Part shown: positions 1-7,685 of the stretch, piece by piece
Layout: every line of letters begins with the position of its first letter
How positions within the stretch are numbered: the stretch's first letter is position 1
Source of the DNA: JBDHTS01 sp044221445
Lineage (GTDB): Bacteria > Pseudomonadota > Alphaproteobacteria > Micavibrionales > Micavibrionaceae
Length of the DNA stretch: 16,882 bases
Direction of reading: 5' to 3'
Assembly: GCA_044221445.1 (NCBI GenBank)
Contig: JBGAPF010000033.1
Span: forward strand, 1 to 16,882
Notes under the pieces: model-generated
Seen by the model: the letters and a program-made list of their open reading frames with translations, nothing else
What the model was told of the DNA's origin: nothing
Databases searched by the model: none
Program-made: the position numbers and the translations under genes

Positions 1-1
1 G

Positions 2-265
2 GCCAAATTCTTTCAAAAAATCGACGCATTGCCAATCGTCAGGCTGCTGCAGATAGGCGCGATCATTATTATGGCTTTCGGCTTGTTTCCTTTGATGCAC
101 ACGCTTTATCAACCGTTCCGAAGCCCACTCGGTCCGAATGCAGGTTCTATTCTTGATGCTTTAATGATCGTCACCATGACCACAGGGCGCCTTATATTTG
201 AGCCGTTGATACTTCTGGCTTTGGCTGAAATTATCAGACAGAAAAAAAGTAGGGCCTTGTCATAG
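2..265 (+). CDS. Membrane protein of unknown function, 5' end missing
   Basis: The reading frame is open to the left edge of the window, so this is probably the C-terminal end of a longer gene. A TTG at 29 is the only start-like codon near the edge and would give 78 residues. The visible protein has two hydrophobic stretches, one around IGAIIIMAFGLFPL and one around RLIFEPLILLALAEII, separated by a short polar segment, and it ends in a basic tail (RQKKSRALS). This looks like two membrane helices. I do not recognise a family. It lies 45 bases upstream of another small membrane protein on the same strand and may share its transcript. Confidence 0.5.
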   Translation, partial: AKFFQKIDALPIVRLLQIGAIIIMAFGLFPLMHTLYQPFRSPLGPNAGSILDALMIVTMTTGRLIFEPLILLALAEIIRQKKSRALS

Positions 266-310
266 CTGATAAACTGATCCCCGGATAGTTGCGAAAGGAA
301 ACCAACCCTC

Positions 311-661
311 ATGCTGTACGTGATCATCAAAGCCGCCATCTCGGGCATTCTGGTTTCCGCCGTATCCGAAACAGCAAAACGCAGCCCGTCGCTCGGCGCG
401 CTGATCGCGTCCCTGCCGCTCGTTTCGGTTCTGGGCATGATCTGGCTGTGGCGGGACACGCATGACGCCGAACGTATAGCCGTCCACGCGGAATCGACCT
501 TCTGGCTGGTCCTTCCCTCGCTGCCGATGTTCCTGGTGCTGCCCGCCCTTCTACGGTCGGGCATACCGTTCTATCCGGCCCTGGCCCTCTCCTGCCTTCT
601 GACCGTGGGGCTTTACCTGGCCATGGTCTGGTTCATGAAACGATTGGGAATGAGTTTCTAG
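311..661 (+). CDS. DUF3147 family small membrane protein
   Basis: A 116-residue, very hydrophobic protein with four predicted membrane helices. The N-terminal pattern (IIKAAISGILVSAVSE, then AKRSPSLGALIASLPL and a WLWRDT segment) matches my memory of DUF3147 proteins, which are about this size and have no established function. An AAAGGA Shine-Dalgarno-like sequence lies at 294-299 before the ATG. The stop codon is 5 bases before the next gene, so the two are probably co-transcribed. The family call rests on pattern recognition and is likely but unverified. No catalytic residues are apparent. Confidence 0.72.
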   Translation: MLYVIIKAAISGILVSAVSETAKRSPSLGALIASLPLVSVLGMIWLWRDTHDAERIAVHAESTFWLVLPSLPMFLVLPALLRSGIPFYPALALSCLLTVGLYLAMVWFMKRLGMSF

Positions 662-666
662 AAACC

Positions 667-1230
667 ATGATCGGCACCGAACGCCTTATCCTCCGTGAAT
701 GGAAAGACTCCGACCTGAAACCGTTTTCAGAGATCAACGCCTGCCCTCACGTGTTCGAGTTTTTGCTGAAACCGCTGAGCCGGGATGAGTCCGATGCGTT
801 CGTCAGCCGGATCGATGCGCATTTCAGAACGCACGGATACGGCCTGTATGCGGTGGAAATAAAGGAAACCGGTGAATTCATCGGCTTTACAGGATTGAAC
901 GTCCCGGCCTTCGAGGCGCATTTCACGCCCGCCGTCGAAATCGGCTGGAGGCTGGCGCACCGGTATTGGGGCAAGGGCTACGCGACGGAAGCCGCAAGGG
1001 CGGTGCTTGCGCATGGTTTCGATCGTCATGGCCTGAAAGAAATCGTCTCCTTCACTGTGCCCGCCAATGTGCGGTCACGCGGCGTCATGGAAAAGATCGG
1101 CCTGACGTACGATCCCAAAGACGATTTCAACCATCCGCTGGTGCCCGAAGGCCATCGGCTGCAAAAGCATGTTTTATATCGTGTAAGAAAATCTTCAGTT
1201 TATAAAGTGGGAACGCCACGGTCTGCCTGA
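667..1230 (+). CDS. GNAT family N-acetyltransferase (RimJ/RimL-like)
   Basis: A 187-residue protein of the Acetyltransf_3 type. It starts with the typical TERLILREW strand and contains the acetyl-CoA pyrophosphate-binding loop RYWGKGYATEAA at residues 99-110, followed by a strand and helix (EIVSFTVPANVRSRGVMEKIGL) typical of motif B. Family members transfer acetyl from acetyl-CoA to an amine, such as a protein N-terminus, an aminoglycoside or a small metabolite. The acceptor cannot be read from the sequence. The gene follows the DUF3147 gene by 5 bases. Its 3' end faces the convergent PPDK-like gene across only 25 bases, and I see no GC-rich terminator there, only an AT-only inverted repeat at 1245-1258. 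Confidence 0.88.
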   Translation: MIGTERLILREWKDSDLKPFSEINACPHVFEFLLKPLSRDESDAFVSRIDAHFRTHGYGLYAVEIKETGEFIGFTGLNVPAFEAHFTPAVEIGWRLAHRYWGKGYATEAARAVLAHGFDRHGLKEIVSFTVPANVRSRGVMEKIGLTYDPKDDFNHPLVPEGHRLQKHVLYRVRKSSVYKVGTPRSA

Positions 1231-1255
1231 CGCAACGAACAGAATAATTTTTAAA

Positions 1256-3319
1256 TTACTTTATCGATAGAACTTCCTGCCCCGCCACCAGCTTTACGTA
1301 TGGCACGTTTTTGAAGGGCACGGACAGGCCGATCCCGTTGCGGGCGGCCCAGCGGATGGAGCGTTCGTCCTTCGCGACCTGCTGTCCGCAGATCGTCGCC
1401 TTTGGCGCGTCGTCGCGGCCCTGCAGCGTCATGATATCGTCCTTGACGCGACTGGCGAGGGACAGAAACGGGTTCCCCTCCCGAAACGCGTTGCGCTTCA
1501 TCCAGTCGATAATCCCCGGCGTGTCGTTCCGGGCGACGCCGTCCATGAAATCGGATGTCAGGTCGTTGGTGCCGTAACTGACGCTGCCATAAAGCGGCGG
1601 CTGCAAGGCAAGTTCCTGCAGATAGCGGCGCGTCTCCACCATAGGGGACAGCGTCATACCGCCGCGGGCATGCACGTCGAATATTTGCCGGACCCTTTCC
1701 ATCTCGCCTTCGGAGACGACATTGGGCACGAGGACATTGACCGGGTGTCTGAACCGCACCATGTCAGAGGCTGCGCACAAAGCCTGTATCTGCGACTCGT
1801 ACAGTCCTTTTGTTCTTAATCCCGCCTGCGCGCCGCGCATATTATGCCGGCCCACCCGGGCCTTGAAGGCTTCAACGTCCTGCGCGCCCATGAATTCATG
1901 GGGCGGCGCGTCGAGCAAACGGATGGTCACCGGAAAATCTTTTTCCGCCTTTTTGGCCGCTTCAAGGACCGCGGCGAGATCCGCCGTCTGCGCTTCACGA
2001 AACGATGCGACCAGCGCGGCGTCCGGACTGCGGCTCAGGAGATAGGTTCTGAGCATCGCCCTTTTGTCGGGCTGAAAAAACATGTGTTCGGTGCGGACAA
2101 GACCGATGCCATGCGCACCGATGTCGATGGCCTGGCGGACCTGCTCCGGCGTGTCGGCGTGGGCCTTGATCGTCAGGCCGCGTGCTATCAATTGCGCGTC
2201 GGCTTCCGCGATCACGTCACGAAAATCCCACAGAGTGCCGATATCATCCTGTCGCAGCGCCAGCCTGCCCGCATAAAGCGTCCCGCCGTTGCTGCACGTT
2301 TCTATCGTCAGCCCGCTGCCTGCCGTCAGCGGCCCGCTCTGGTCTTCGCCGTCATACTCATGGAACGACAGCACACCATCGGCTAAATCATAGTTGTTTC
2401 TCGTGCCGTCGCGTTCCGCGCCGATCAGCGCCGTCATGCCCATATTGCTGCAAACCTGCCGGATATGCATTGCATGGGTATCGTTGTTCAGGACGACCAG
2501 GCCGCTTATGCCCTGGGGCGGCGCCTCGAAACCGATGGCATCGTTCAGAACAAGGATCAATGGCTCCCCGGGCGACCGGTCGGAAACGCGGGCGATATCA
2601 TCGGTGCCATAAACAGCCGAGCCCGCGACCGCGCCGTTATCCGCGGCGTCCGAAAAATAAAGCCTGCATGATGGCCGCGGACCGTCGATGTCCACCCACG
2701 GTGCCGGGATAAAAGGCTTTGGTTCGTCAAGCTGTATACGCAGCAACGCGCCTTGCGGATCCAGACGGCCCAGTTTCAAAAGTTCGATGGCGTCATCAGG
2801 GCTAAGTCTGCAGTCCGGGTCTCTTGAAATCTCTTCCTCGGCTTTTGACATGATAAAGCGTGTGCCCCAGTTCGCATTCAGGTAATCACGGAGCGCCCTT
2901 CCCTCTGCTCGTGACGAAGAATTATATTTCCCTTGCTCAGAAGACAGCGACATGATTTCCGAATCGCAGATAACGCAGGGTGACACGCCATATGGGGTTG
3001 CAATAGGCCTGTCCCTTGGTTCCGCGCTGTTAAAGAAGACCTGCTGCGGAAGCATGTCTTCGCCGATCTGGGTGGCGACTTTATCAAGGATTTTGGTAAG
3101 AGCTATTATGCCTGAATCTCCCTGTGTGCCATGAATGTCGCAGGTAATGACGTCAAGTTTCAGGCCGCGGTCTTTCCATTTTCTTATAACATTAAGCGCA
3201 TCGAAGATATTGCCGCAAATTTCAAACTCCGCATCGATGCCTGCTTCTCTGAAGGCATCGTTGATATCATACACTCGGTAATAGAAAGGGTTATCTATGA
3301 TAAGGAATGTTTTTGTCAT
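1256..3319 (-). CDS. Receiver-like domain fused to PPDK-type phosphohistidine and PEP-binding domains
   Basis: Three parts are visible, numbered from the ATG at 3319 (687 residues). Residues 1-105 resemble a CheY-type receiver: a hydrophobic first strand ending in D9, a likely phospho-acceptor D61 (TCDIHGTQGDSG) and S98, but no clear conserved Lys. Residues about 150-320 match the PPDK linker and swivelling domain, with H282 or H285 (DTHAMHIRQV) at the phosphohistidine site. Residues about 370-687 match the PEP/pyruvate-binding barrel, with R409 (VRTEHMFF), R467 (IRLLDAPPHEF), E562 (MVETRR), N585/D586 (GTNDLT) and C644 (ICG) all kept. The roughly 340-residue ATP-grasp domain of true PPDK is absent. 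The protein could therefore exchange phosphate between PEP and a histidine, as enzyme I does, but should not use ATP by itself. In-frame starts at 3328 (ATG) and 3340 (GTG) are possible. None has a good ribosome site; 3319 fits the receiver fold best. Confidence 0.8.
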   Translation of the reverse strand: MTKTFLIIDNPFYYRVYDINDAFREAGIDAEFEICGNIFDALNVIRKWKDRGLKLDVITCDIHGTQGDSGIIALTKILDKVATQIGEDMLPQQVFFNSAEPRDRPIATPYGVSPCVICDSEIMSLSSEQGKYNSSSRAEGRALRDYLNANWGTRFIMSKAEEEISRDPDCRLSPDDAIELLKLGRLDPQGALLRIQLDEPKPFIPAPWVDIDGPRPSCRLYFSDAADNGAVAGSAVYGTDDIARVSDRSPGEPLILVLNDAIGFEAPPQGISGLVVLNNDTHAMHIRQVCSNMGMTALIGAERDGTRNNYDLADGVLSFHEYDGEDQSGPLTAGSGLTIETCSNGGTLYAGRLALRQDDIGTLWDFRDVIAEADAQLIARGLTIKAHADTPEQVRQAIDIGAHGIGLVRTEHMFFQPDKRAMLRTYLLSRSPDAALVASFREAQTADLAAVLEAAKKAEKDFPVTIRLLDAPPHEFMGAQDVEAFKARVGRHNMRGAQAGLRTKGLYESQIQALCAASDMVRFRHPVNVLVPNVVSEGEMERVRQIFDVHARGGMTLSPMVETRRYLQELALQPPLYGSVSYGTNDLTSDFMDGVARNDTPGIIDWMKRNAFREGNPFLSLASRVKDDIMTLQGRDDAPKATICGQQVAKDERSIRWAARNGIGLSVPFKNVPYVKLVAGQEVLSIK

Positions 3320-3364
3320 AAAATTCATATAGCGTAACACTTATGATGAGCGCAAGGGTTACGA

Positions 3365-3394
3365 ATTATAATATTAGGAATTTTGTCCTGCTAA
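3365..3394 (-). promoter_or_regulatory. Candidate promoter of the receiver/PPDK-like gene
   Basis: Read on the minus strand, a perfect TATAAT occupies 3365-3370. A TTAGCA (4 of 6 matches to TTGACA) lies 18 bases upstream at 3389-3394. The -10 box is 45 bases before the preferred ATG at 3319. The region is AT-rich, so chance matches are possible. Confidence 0.4.
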
Positions 3395-3520
3395 TGATAT
3401 GATCGATATTACGTTTGATGTGTACTCACAGATGTTGAGCAAAAAGAAAGGACACAGTCAGCGCATGATTTATAAAAAACCGGCAAACAGACTATTAAGC
3501 GCTATGCGCTTCTCCGCTCG

Positions 3521-3535
3521 CCATCATTATGATGG
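3521..3535. repeat. Perfect inverted repeat, possible operator
   Basis: CCATCATTATGATGG is a 7-base arm, one central base and a 7-base arm. It lies in the divergent intergenic region about 165 bases upstream of the candidate pepN promoter and about 130 bases upstream of the candidate promoter facing the other way. The symmetry would suit a dimeric regulator. There is no T-run, so a terminator is unlikely. Confidence 0.3.
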
Positions 3536-3675
3536 TTCGAAGCCCAAAAAGGCGGAACGGACTATTAAAACAAAAAGCATGCAATCATATCAACGCCATA
3601 AATTCCATATACCCGTCATCGCGATTCGAAACGCCGTCAAACGGACTGATAGTTCCCTTCAAATCTTTCCCGCCC

Positions 3676-3704
3676 TTCCCACCCTAGTCTTTCCCTTCTA
3701 TACT
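3676..3704 (+). promoter_or_regulatory. Candidate pepN promoter
   Basis: TATACT at 3699-3704 differs from the -10 consensus at one base. TTCCCA at 3676-3681 matches the -35 consensus at four of six positions, with 17 bases between them. The pepN start at 3764 is 60 bases downstream, leaving room for a short leader with the AGGAG site at 3751-3755. Confidence 0.35.
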
Positions 3705-3763
3705 CTTTCATCTCGGAAATTCTCTGGCCTAGCCGGGTCCACAAAAATACAGGAGCATGTCCT

Positions 3764-6391
3764 TTGCGCACCGACACCCCGAAAAGCATCTATCTGAAGG
3801 ATTACCAGCCGCCCCGGTATCTGGCGCGGCATGTGGACCTGACCTTCCGGATTTTCGACGGGCGGACGGTCGTTCTGGCGCGGGTGGAATACAAGAAGAA
3901 CCATGACGGCGCGGAACCGCTTGTGCTGGACGGCGAACACCTGAAACTGCTGGCCGTGCGCGTGGACGGCAAAGACGTCAAAAACCATGTGCTCGGCGAC
4001 AAAACCCTGACCATACCCTGCCCCGGTGACAGCTTCCTGCTCGAAACCGAAACCGAGATCGCCCCTGAGAAAAACACACGGCTCGAAGGCCTGTACATGT
4101 CCGGCGGCAATTACTGCACGCAGTGCGAGGCCGAGGGTTTTCGCACCATCACCTATTTTCAGGACCGGCCCGATGTGCTGGCCACCTTCACCACGCGGAT
4201 CGAAGCCGATAAGAAAACCTGCCCTGTCCTCTTGTCGAATGGTAATCCCATTGAAGAAGGCGGGCTTGAAGGCGGTCGCCACTACGCCGTCTGGAACGAT
4301 CCTTTCCCCAAACCCTGCTACTTGTTCGCGCTGGTCGCGGGCGACCTCGTCCATATCCAGGACCGTTTCACCACGAAAAGCGGGCGCAGGGTCGACCTGC
4401 GCATCTACGTGCGCGACGGCGACCAGGGCCAGTGCCGCTACGCCATGGACTCCCTGATCAATTCCATGAAATGGGATGAAGATGTCTATGGCCGGGAATA
4501 CGAACTCGACCGCTTCAACATCGTCGCAGTCAGCGATTTCAACATGGGCGCGATGGAAAACACCTCGCTCAACATCTTCAACACTGCGCTGGTGCTGGCC
4601 CATCCCGAAACCGCGACCGATACGGATTTCGAGCGTGTCGAGGGTGTGATCGCCCATGAATATTTCCACAACTGGACCGGCAACCGCGTCACCTGCCGGG
4701 ACTGGTTCCAGCTGTCCCTGAAGGAAGGCCTGACCGTCTTCCGGGACCAGGAATTCAGCGCCGACATGAATTCGGCTGCGGTGAAGCGCATCGACTCCGT
4801 CGCCCTGCTCCGCCGCGTGCAGTTCGCGGAGGACGGCGGTCCGCTGGCCCACCCGATCCGCCCGGACAATTATATCGAGATCAACAATTTCTACACCGTC
4901 ACCGTCTACGAAAAGGGCGCGGAAGTGATCCGGATGCAGCACACGCTGCTCGGCGCCGGCGCCTACCGCAAGGCGACCGATCTCTATTTCGACCGTTACG
5001 ACGGCCAGGCCGTGACCTGCGAGGATTTCGTGCAATGCATGGAAGACGTGTCGGCCATGCCGCTGCGCAGCGGCCAGTTTTTTAACTGGTATCGCCAGGC
5101 GGGCACGCCGGAAGTGACGGCAAAGGGACGCTACGACTCGGCCAAACAGACATACACGCTGGAACTCACCCAGACCCTGCCGCCGACACCCGGCCAGCCG
5201 AAAAAAGACCCGATGGTCATCCCTGTGGCCGTCGGCTTGGTCGGCCCGAATGGCGACGATATGGATCTCGGAGACGGACGCACCACAGACATCCTGCAAC
5301 TGACCGAATCCACTCAAAGCTTCGTTTTCAAGAACATTCCGTCCCGGCCCGCTCCTTCGATCCTGCGCAATTTTTCCGCACCGGTGAAACTGACGACGGA
5401 CCTGACCGACGACGATCTGCGCTTCCTGATGGTACACGATTCCGACGGCTTTAATCGCTGGGAAGCCGGACAGACTTACTCGATGCGTTCGATCGCCGCC
5501 ATGCTCGACAAGGCAGAGGCGGGCCAGGCTTTCATAACGCCGTCCGGCCTGATCGACAGCCTGTCCTCGCTGCTGGAACAGGCCGCGCGGCCCGATACCG
5601 ACAAGGCGCTGATGGCGCGAGCGTTGATGCTGCCCGATGCGCAGGTGATCGGCCAGTTTCGCGACAGGGTCTATCCGCACGCGATCCACGCCGTGCGGGA
5701 AAACATCCTGCAGACTCTCGCGCTGAAAGATAACGCGCATCTGAAAATGCTGTATCTGGCCAATCATGACAAAGGCGCGTTCCGCAGCGATTTCGCAGCC
5801 CGGTCGCAACGCGTCCTGAAAAATGTCCTGTTGCGCATCCTCTCGAAACACGGGACCGATGCGATTGACCTGGCGAAAACTCAATACGACGACGCCACCA
5901 ACATGACCGACCGTGTCGGCGCCCTGCTGGTTCTGGCTGACAGCGTCGGTACGGAACGCGACGAGGCCCTCGCCGATTTCTATGAGCGGTTTCGCGATTA
6001 TCCCCTGGTCATCGATAAATGGTTCTCGATCCAGGCGATGGCGATCCGCCCGACGACTCTCGACGACGTCAACGGCCTGCGCGCGCACAAGGATTTTCTT
6101 ATCCGCAACCCGAACCGCGTGCGGTCGCTCTATGGTGCGTTCGCCAACAGCAACCCGGCCTGCTTCCATGACGACAGCGGTGGCGGTTATCGCTTCCTTT
6201 GCGATACGGTAACGGAACTGAACACGATCAATCCGCAGATCGCGGCGCGCCTTCTGACCCCAATGCGCGACTGGCGCCGCTACGAAACCAATCTAAGCGG
6301 GAAAATGAAAGCCGAACTCGAACGCATCGCGTCCAACAAGGACCTTTCCCCCGATGTCTTCGAAGTCGTGAGCAAATCCCTCAATGCATAG
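3764..6391 (+). CDS. pepN: Aminopeptidase N (M1 family zinc metallopeptidase)
   Basis: An 875-residue cytoplasmic aminopeptidase that removes N-terminal residues from peptides; E. coli PepN is close to this length. The substrate-binding GAMEN motif is at residues 262-266. The zinc site is HEYFH at 298-302, with the third ligand E321 in LSLKEG. A DUF3458-type beta-sandwich follows from about residue 450, and the rest is the helical C-terminal domain. The start is a TTG: an AGGAG at 3751-3755 sits 8 bases before it, and the product begins RTDTPKSIYLKDYQPP, as PepN proteins usually do. An ATG at 3757 is out of frame and too close to the AGGAG. The gene is divergent from the PPDK-like gene and is followed by a lipoprotein gene. 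Confidence 0.97.
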   Translation: MRTDTPKSIYLKDYQPPRYLARHVDLTFRIFDGRTVVLARVEYKKNHDGAEPLVLDGEHLKLLAVRVDGKDVKNHVLGDKTLTIPCPGDSFLLETETEIAPEKNTRLEGLYMSGGNYCTQCEAEGFRTITYFQDRPDVLATFTTRIEADKKTCPVLLSNGNPIEEGGLEGGRHYAVWNDPFPKPCYLFALVAGDLVHIQDRFTTKSGRRVDLRIYVRDGDQGQCRYAMDSLINSMKWDEDVYGREYELDRFNIVAVSDFNMGAMENTSLNIFNTALVLAHPETATDTDFERVEGVIAHEYFHNWTGNRVTCRDWFQLSLKEGLTVFRDQEFSADMNSAAVKRIDSVALLRRVQFAEDGGPLAHPIRPDNYIEINNFYTVTVYEKGAEVIRMQHTLLGAGAYRKATDLYFDRYDGQAVTCEDFVQCMEDVSAMPLRSGQFFNWYRQAGTPEVTAKGRYDSAKQTYTLELTQTLPPTPGQPKKDPMVIPVAVGLVGPNGDDMDLGDGRTTDILQLTESTQSFVFKNIPSRPAPSILRNFSAPVKLTTDLTDDDLRFLMVHDSDGFNRWEAGQTYSMRSIAAMLDKAEAGQAFITPSGLIDSLSSLLEQAARPDTDKALMARALMLPDAQVIGQFRDRVYPHAIHAVRENILQTLALKDNAHLKMLYLANHDKGAFRSDFAARSQRVLKNVLLRILSKHGTDAIDLAKTQYDDATNMTDRVGALLVLADSVGTERDEALADFYERFRDYPLVIDKWFSIQAMAIRPTTLDDVNGLRAHKDFLIRNPNRVRSLYGAFANSNPACFHDDSGGGYRFLCDTVTELNTINPQIAARLLTPMRDWRRYETNLSGKMKAELERIASNKDLSPDVFEVVSKSLNA

Positions 6392-6395
6392 CCTC

Positions 6396-6423
6396 TGTCA
6401 TCCTGAGCGTAGAGAAGGATCCA
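6396..6423 (+). repeat. Short dispersed repeat of the CHPERSEGS-encoding type
   Basis: Immediately after the pepN stop lies a block starting TGTCATCCTGAGCG and ending AGAAGGATCCA. In frame it reads CHPERREGS, close to the CHPERSEGS peptide seen in spurious translations of a short intergenic repeat found in many unrelated bacterial genomes. It has short complementary ends, ATCCT and AGGAT, separated by 11 bases, so it could form a weak hairpin in the transcript. The link to that repeat class is from memory and was not searched. Confidence 0.5.
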
Positions 6424-6461
6424 CGATAACGGGCAAGGCCGTGCAAGGACGATCCGTCGCT

Positions 6462-6986
6462 ATGCTCCAGATGGCAATTCTCATTTTCGTTTTATTGCTC
6501 TCCGCCTGCTCGCCAGATCCAGCCCAATATAAATCTGAAACCCCCGCCCTTCATCCCGAAACTTTTTTCAACGGCGAACTGAAAAGCTGGGGCGTCTTCG
6601 AGGACTGGAGGGGCCAGGCCGTTGAACGTTTCACCATGAACGCCACGGCGTCATGGAAAGGCGGTAAGGGCAGAATGGATGAGCGATTCACCTTCGCCGA
6701 CGGGCGCGCATCCGAACGCCACTGGACTTTCGTCATGACCGACGCCGCTCACTTTATCGGCACCGCTCCTGATGTAGTCGGCGAAGCGAAGGGCGAAGTT
6801 TCCGGCAACGCCCTGCACTGGGTTTACCGCATCGTTTTGCCGGTCAACGGCAAGGACGTAACCGTGCGTTTCGACGACTGGCTGTATCTGGTCGATGGAA
6901 CCCATATGTTCAGTGTCGTGAAGGTCAGCAAGTTCGGCCTGCCCGTCGGCCGTATGACGATGTTTTTTGAAAAGCCTTCTCCATGA
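6462..6986 (+). CDS. DUF3833 family lipoprotein
   Basis: From the ATG at 6462 the product is 174 residues. A hydrophobic segment ends in the lipobox LLSAC, with Cys16 as the probable lipidated residue, so the protein should be membrane-anchored in the envelope. The rest matches DUF3833 as I know it: FFNGELKSWGVFEDW, then RFTMNATASW, DERFTFADG, DDWLYLVDGTHM and SKFGLPVGRMTMFF. The function of the family is not established. The start is uncertain. GTG at 6441 adds an arginine to an otherwise uncharged N-terminus, ATG at 6471 is shorter, and an ATG at 6384 would run through the dispersed repeat and overlap pepN. An AAGGA at 6445-6449 lies 12 bases before 6462. Confidence 0.82.
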   Translation: MLQMAILIFVLLLSACSPDPAQYKSETPALHPETFFNGELKSWGVFEDWRGQAVERFTMNATASWKGGKGRMDERFTFADGRASERHWTFVMTDAAHFIGTAPDVVGEAKGEVSGNALHWVYRIVLPVNGKDVTVRFDDWLYLVDGTHMFSVVKVSKFGLPVGRMTMFFEKPSP

Positions 6987-7017
6987 TAACATCCTTGAAC
7001 CACCGGCAGGCGAATCA

Positions 7018-7668
7018 GTGAAGAAATCGGGTCCACATTTCAGACATGAACAGGAATGCGGCGGTCCCGTCTGCGGCATGGACGAAGTCGGCCGCGCGCC
7101 TCTGGCCGGCCCGGTGGTGGCCGCCTGCGTTCATATTCCGCTGGAAGCCATACGCCTCCGGTTCTGGAGCAAGGTGCGCGACAGCAAGCAGGTGCCGCAG
7201 TCCCTGCGCGAGGACCTCTATATCCTGATCACCCGGAAAGCCTGTTACGGCATCGGCGAGGCTTCGCGGGAGGAGATCGACGATATCAACATCCACCACG
7301 CCTCCTTGCTCGCCATGCACCGCGCGCAACAGGCGATGATCCGCGATTTTGGAGTCGCGCCCGTTCTGGCGCTGGTCGACGGCAAGTTCATTCCCCGCAA
7401 CCTGCCCTGCGCCGCCCGCGCCATCGTCGGCGGCGACGACATTTCCCGTTCCATCGCCGCCGCGTCCATCGTCGCCAAAGTGCATCGCGACCGCCTGATG
7501 AAACGGCTGCACGCCGACCATCCCCATTACGGCTGGGACCGCAATGCCGGCTATCCGACGCCCGAACATATCCGTGCCCTCCGCGCCCACGGCCCGACCG
7601 TGCACCACAGGCGCAGTTTCGGCGTCGTGAAAGAGCTTACCCAGGCCGAACTGGCCATGGCCGTTTAG
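7018..7668 (+). CDS. rnhB: Ribonuclease HII
   Basis: RNase HII cuts the RNA strand of RNA-DNA hybrids and starts removal of ribonucleotides misincorporated into DNA. From the GTG at 7018 the product is 216 residues, normal for the family. The signature GMDEVGRAPLAGPV supplies D22 and E23, LVDGK supplies D121, and GGDDISRS supplies D140, completing the DEDD metal site. SIAAASIVAKVHRDR is the usual following motif. The second Gly of the usual GRGP is Ala here. A TTG at 6967 would add 17 residues and overlap the DUF3833 gene; the GTG has a weak AGG 7 bases upstream. It sits before ccrM, a neighbour relationship I recall from alphaproteobacteria. Confidence 0.95.
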   Translation: MKKSGPHFRHEQECGGPVCGMDEVGRAPLAGPVVAACVHIPLEAIRLRFWSKVRDSKQVPQSLREDLYILITRKACYGIGEASREEIDDINIHHASLLAMHRAQQAMIRDFGVAPVLALVDGKFIPRNLPCAARAIVGGDDISRSIAAASIVAKVHRDRLMKRLHADHPHYGWDRNAGYPTPEHIRALRAHGPTVHHRRSFGVVKELTQAELAMAV

Positions 7669-7685
7669 CTGCGGGACTTCATCTA

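Larger units (their letters stand above)
3320..3763. other. Divergent AT-rich intergenic region
   Basis: This 444-base stretch separates the minus-strand PPDK-like gene from pepN. It is more AT-rich than its flanks. It holds candidate promoters facing both ways, a perfect 15-base inverted repeat at 3521-3535 (CCATCATTATGATGG) and a direct repeat GACTATTAA at 3490-3498 and 3560-3568. An open frame at 3399-3797 crosses it but runs over the pepN ribosome site and start, resembles no family I know, and is not called as a gene. No tRNA or riboswitch was recognised. Confidence 0.6.

Noticed and set aside
1245..1258. AT-only inverted repeat between the convergent GNAT and PPDK-like genes as a two-way terminator
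   Set aside because: The 6-base arms are pure A/T with a 2-base loop, too weak and too tight for an intrinsic terminator.
1844..2386. Open frame on the plus strand opposite the PPDK-like gene
   Set aside because: The minus strand carries the conserved PEP-binding motifs across the same bases. The plus-strand product has no recognisable features.
3399..3797. 132-codon open frame in the intergenic region before pepN
   Set aside because: It covers the pepN ribosome site and start, has no convincing ribosome site, and its basic low-information product resembles no family I know.
3698..6169. 823-codon open frame on the minus strand, fully antisense to pepN
   Set aside because: The sense strand has every PepN motif. 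The antisense product is rich in His, Gln, Val and Arg without recognisable domains, as expected when a GC-biased gene is read backwards. It also runs across the pepN start region.
7015..7608. 197-codon open frame antisense to rnhB
   Set aside because: The sense strand has the full RNase HII active site; the antisense frame is a codon-bias shadow.
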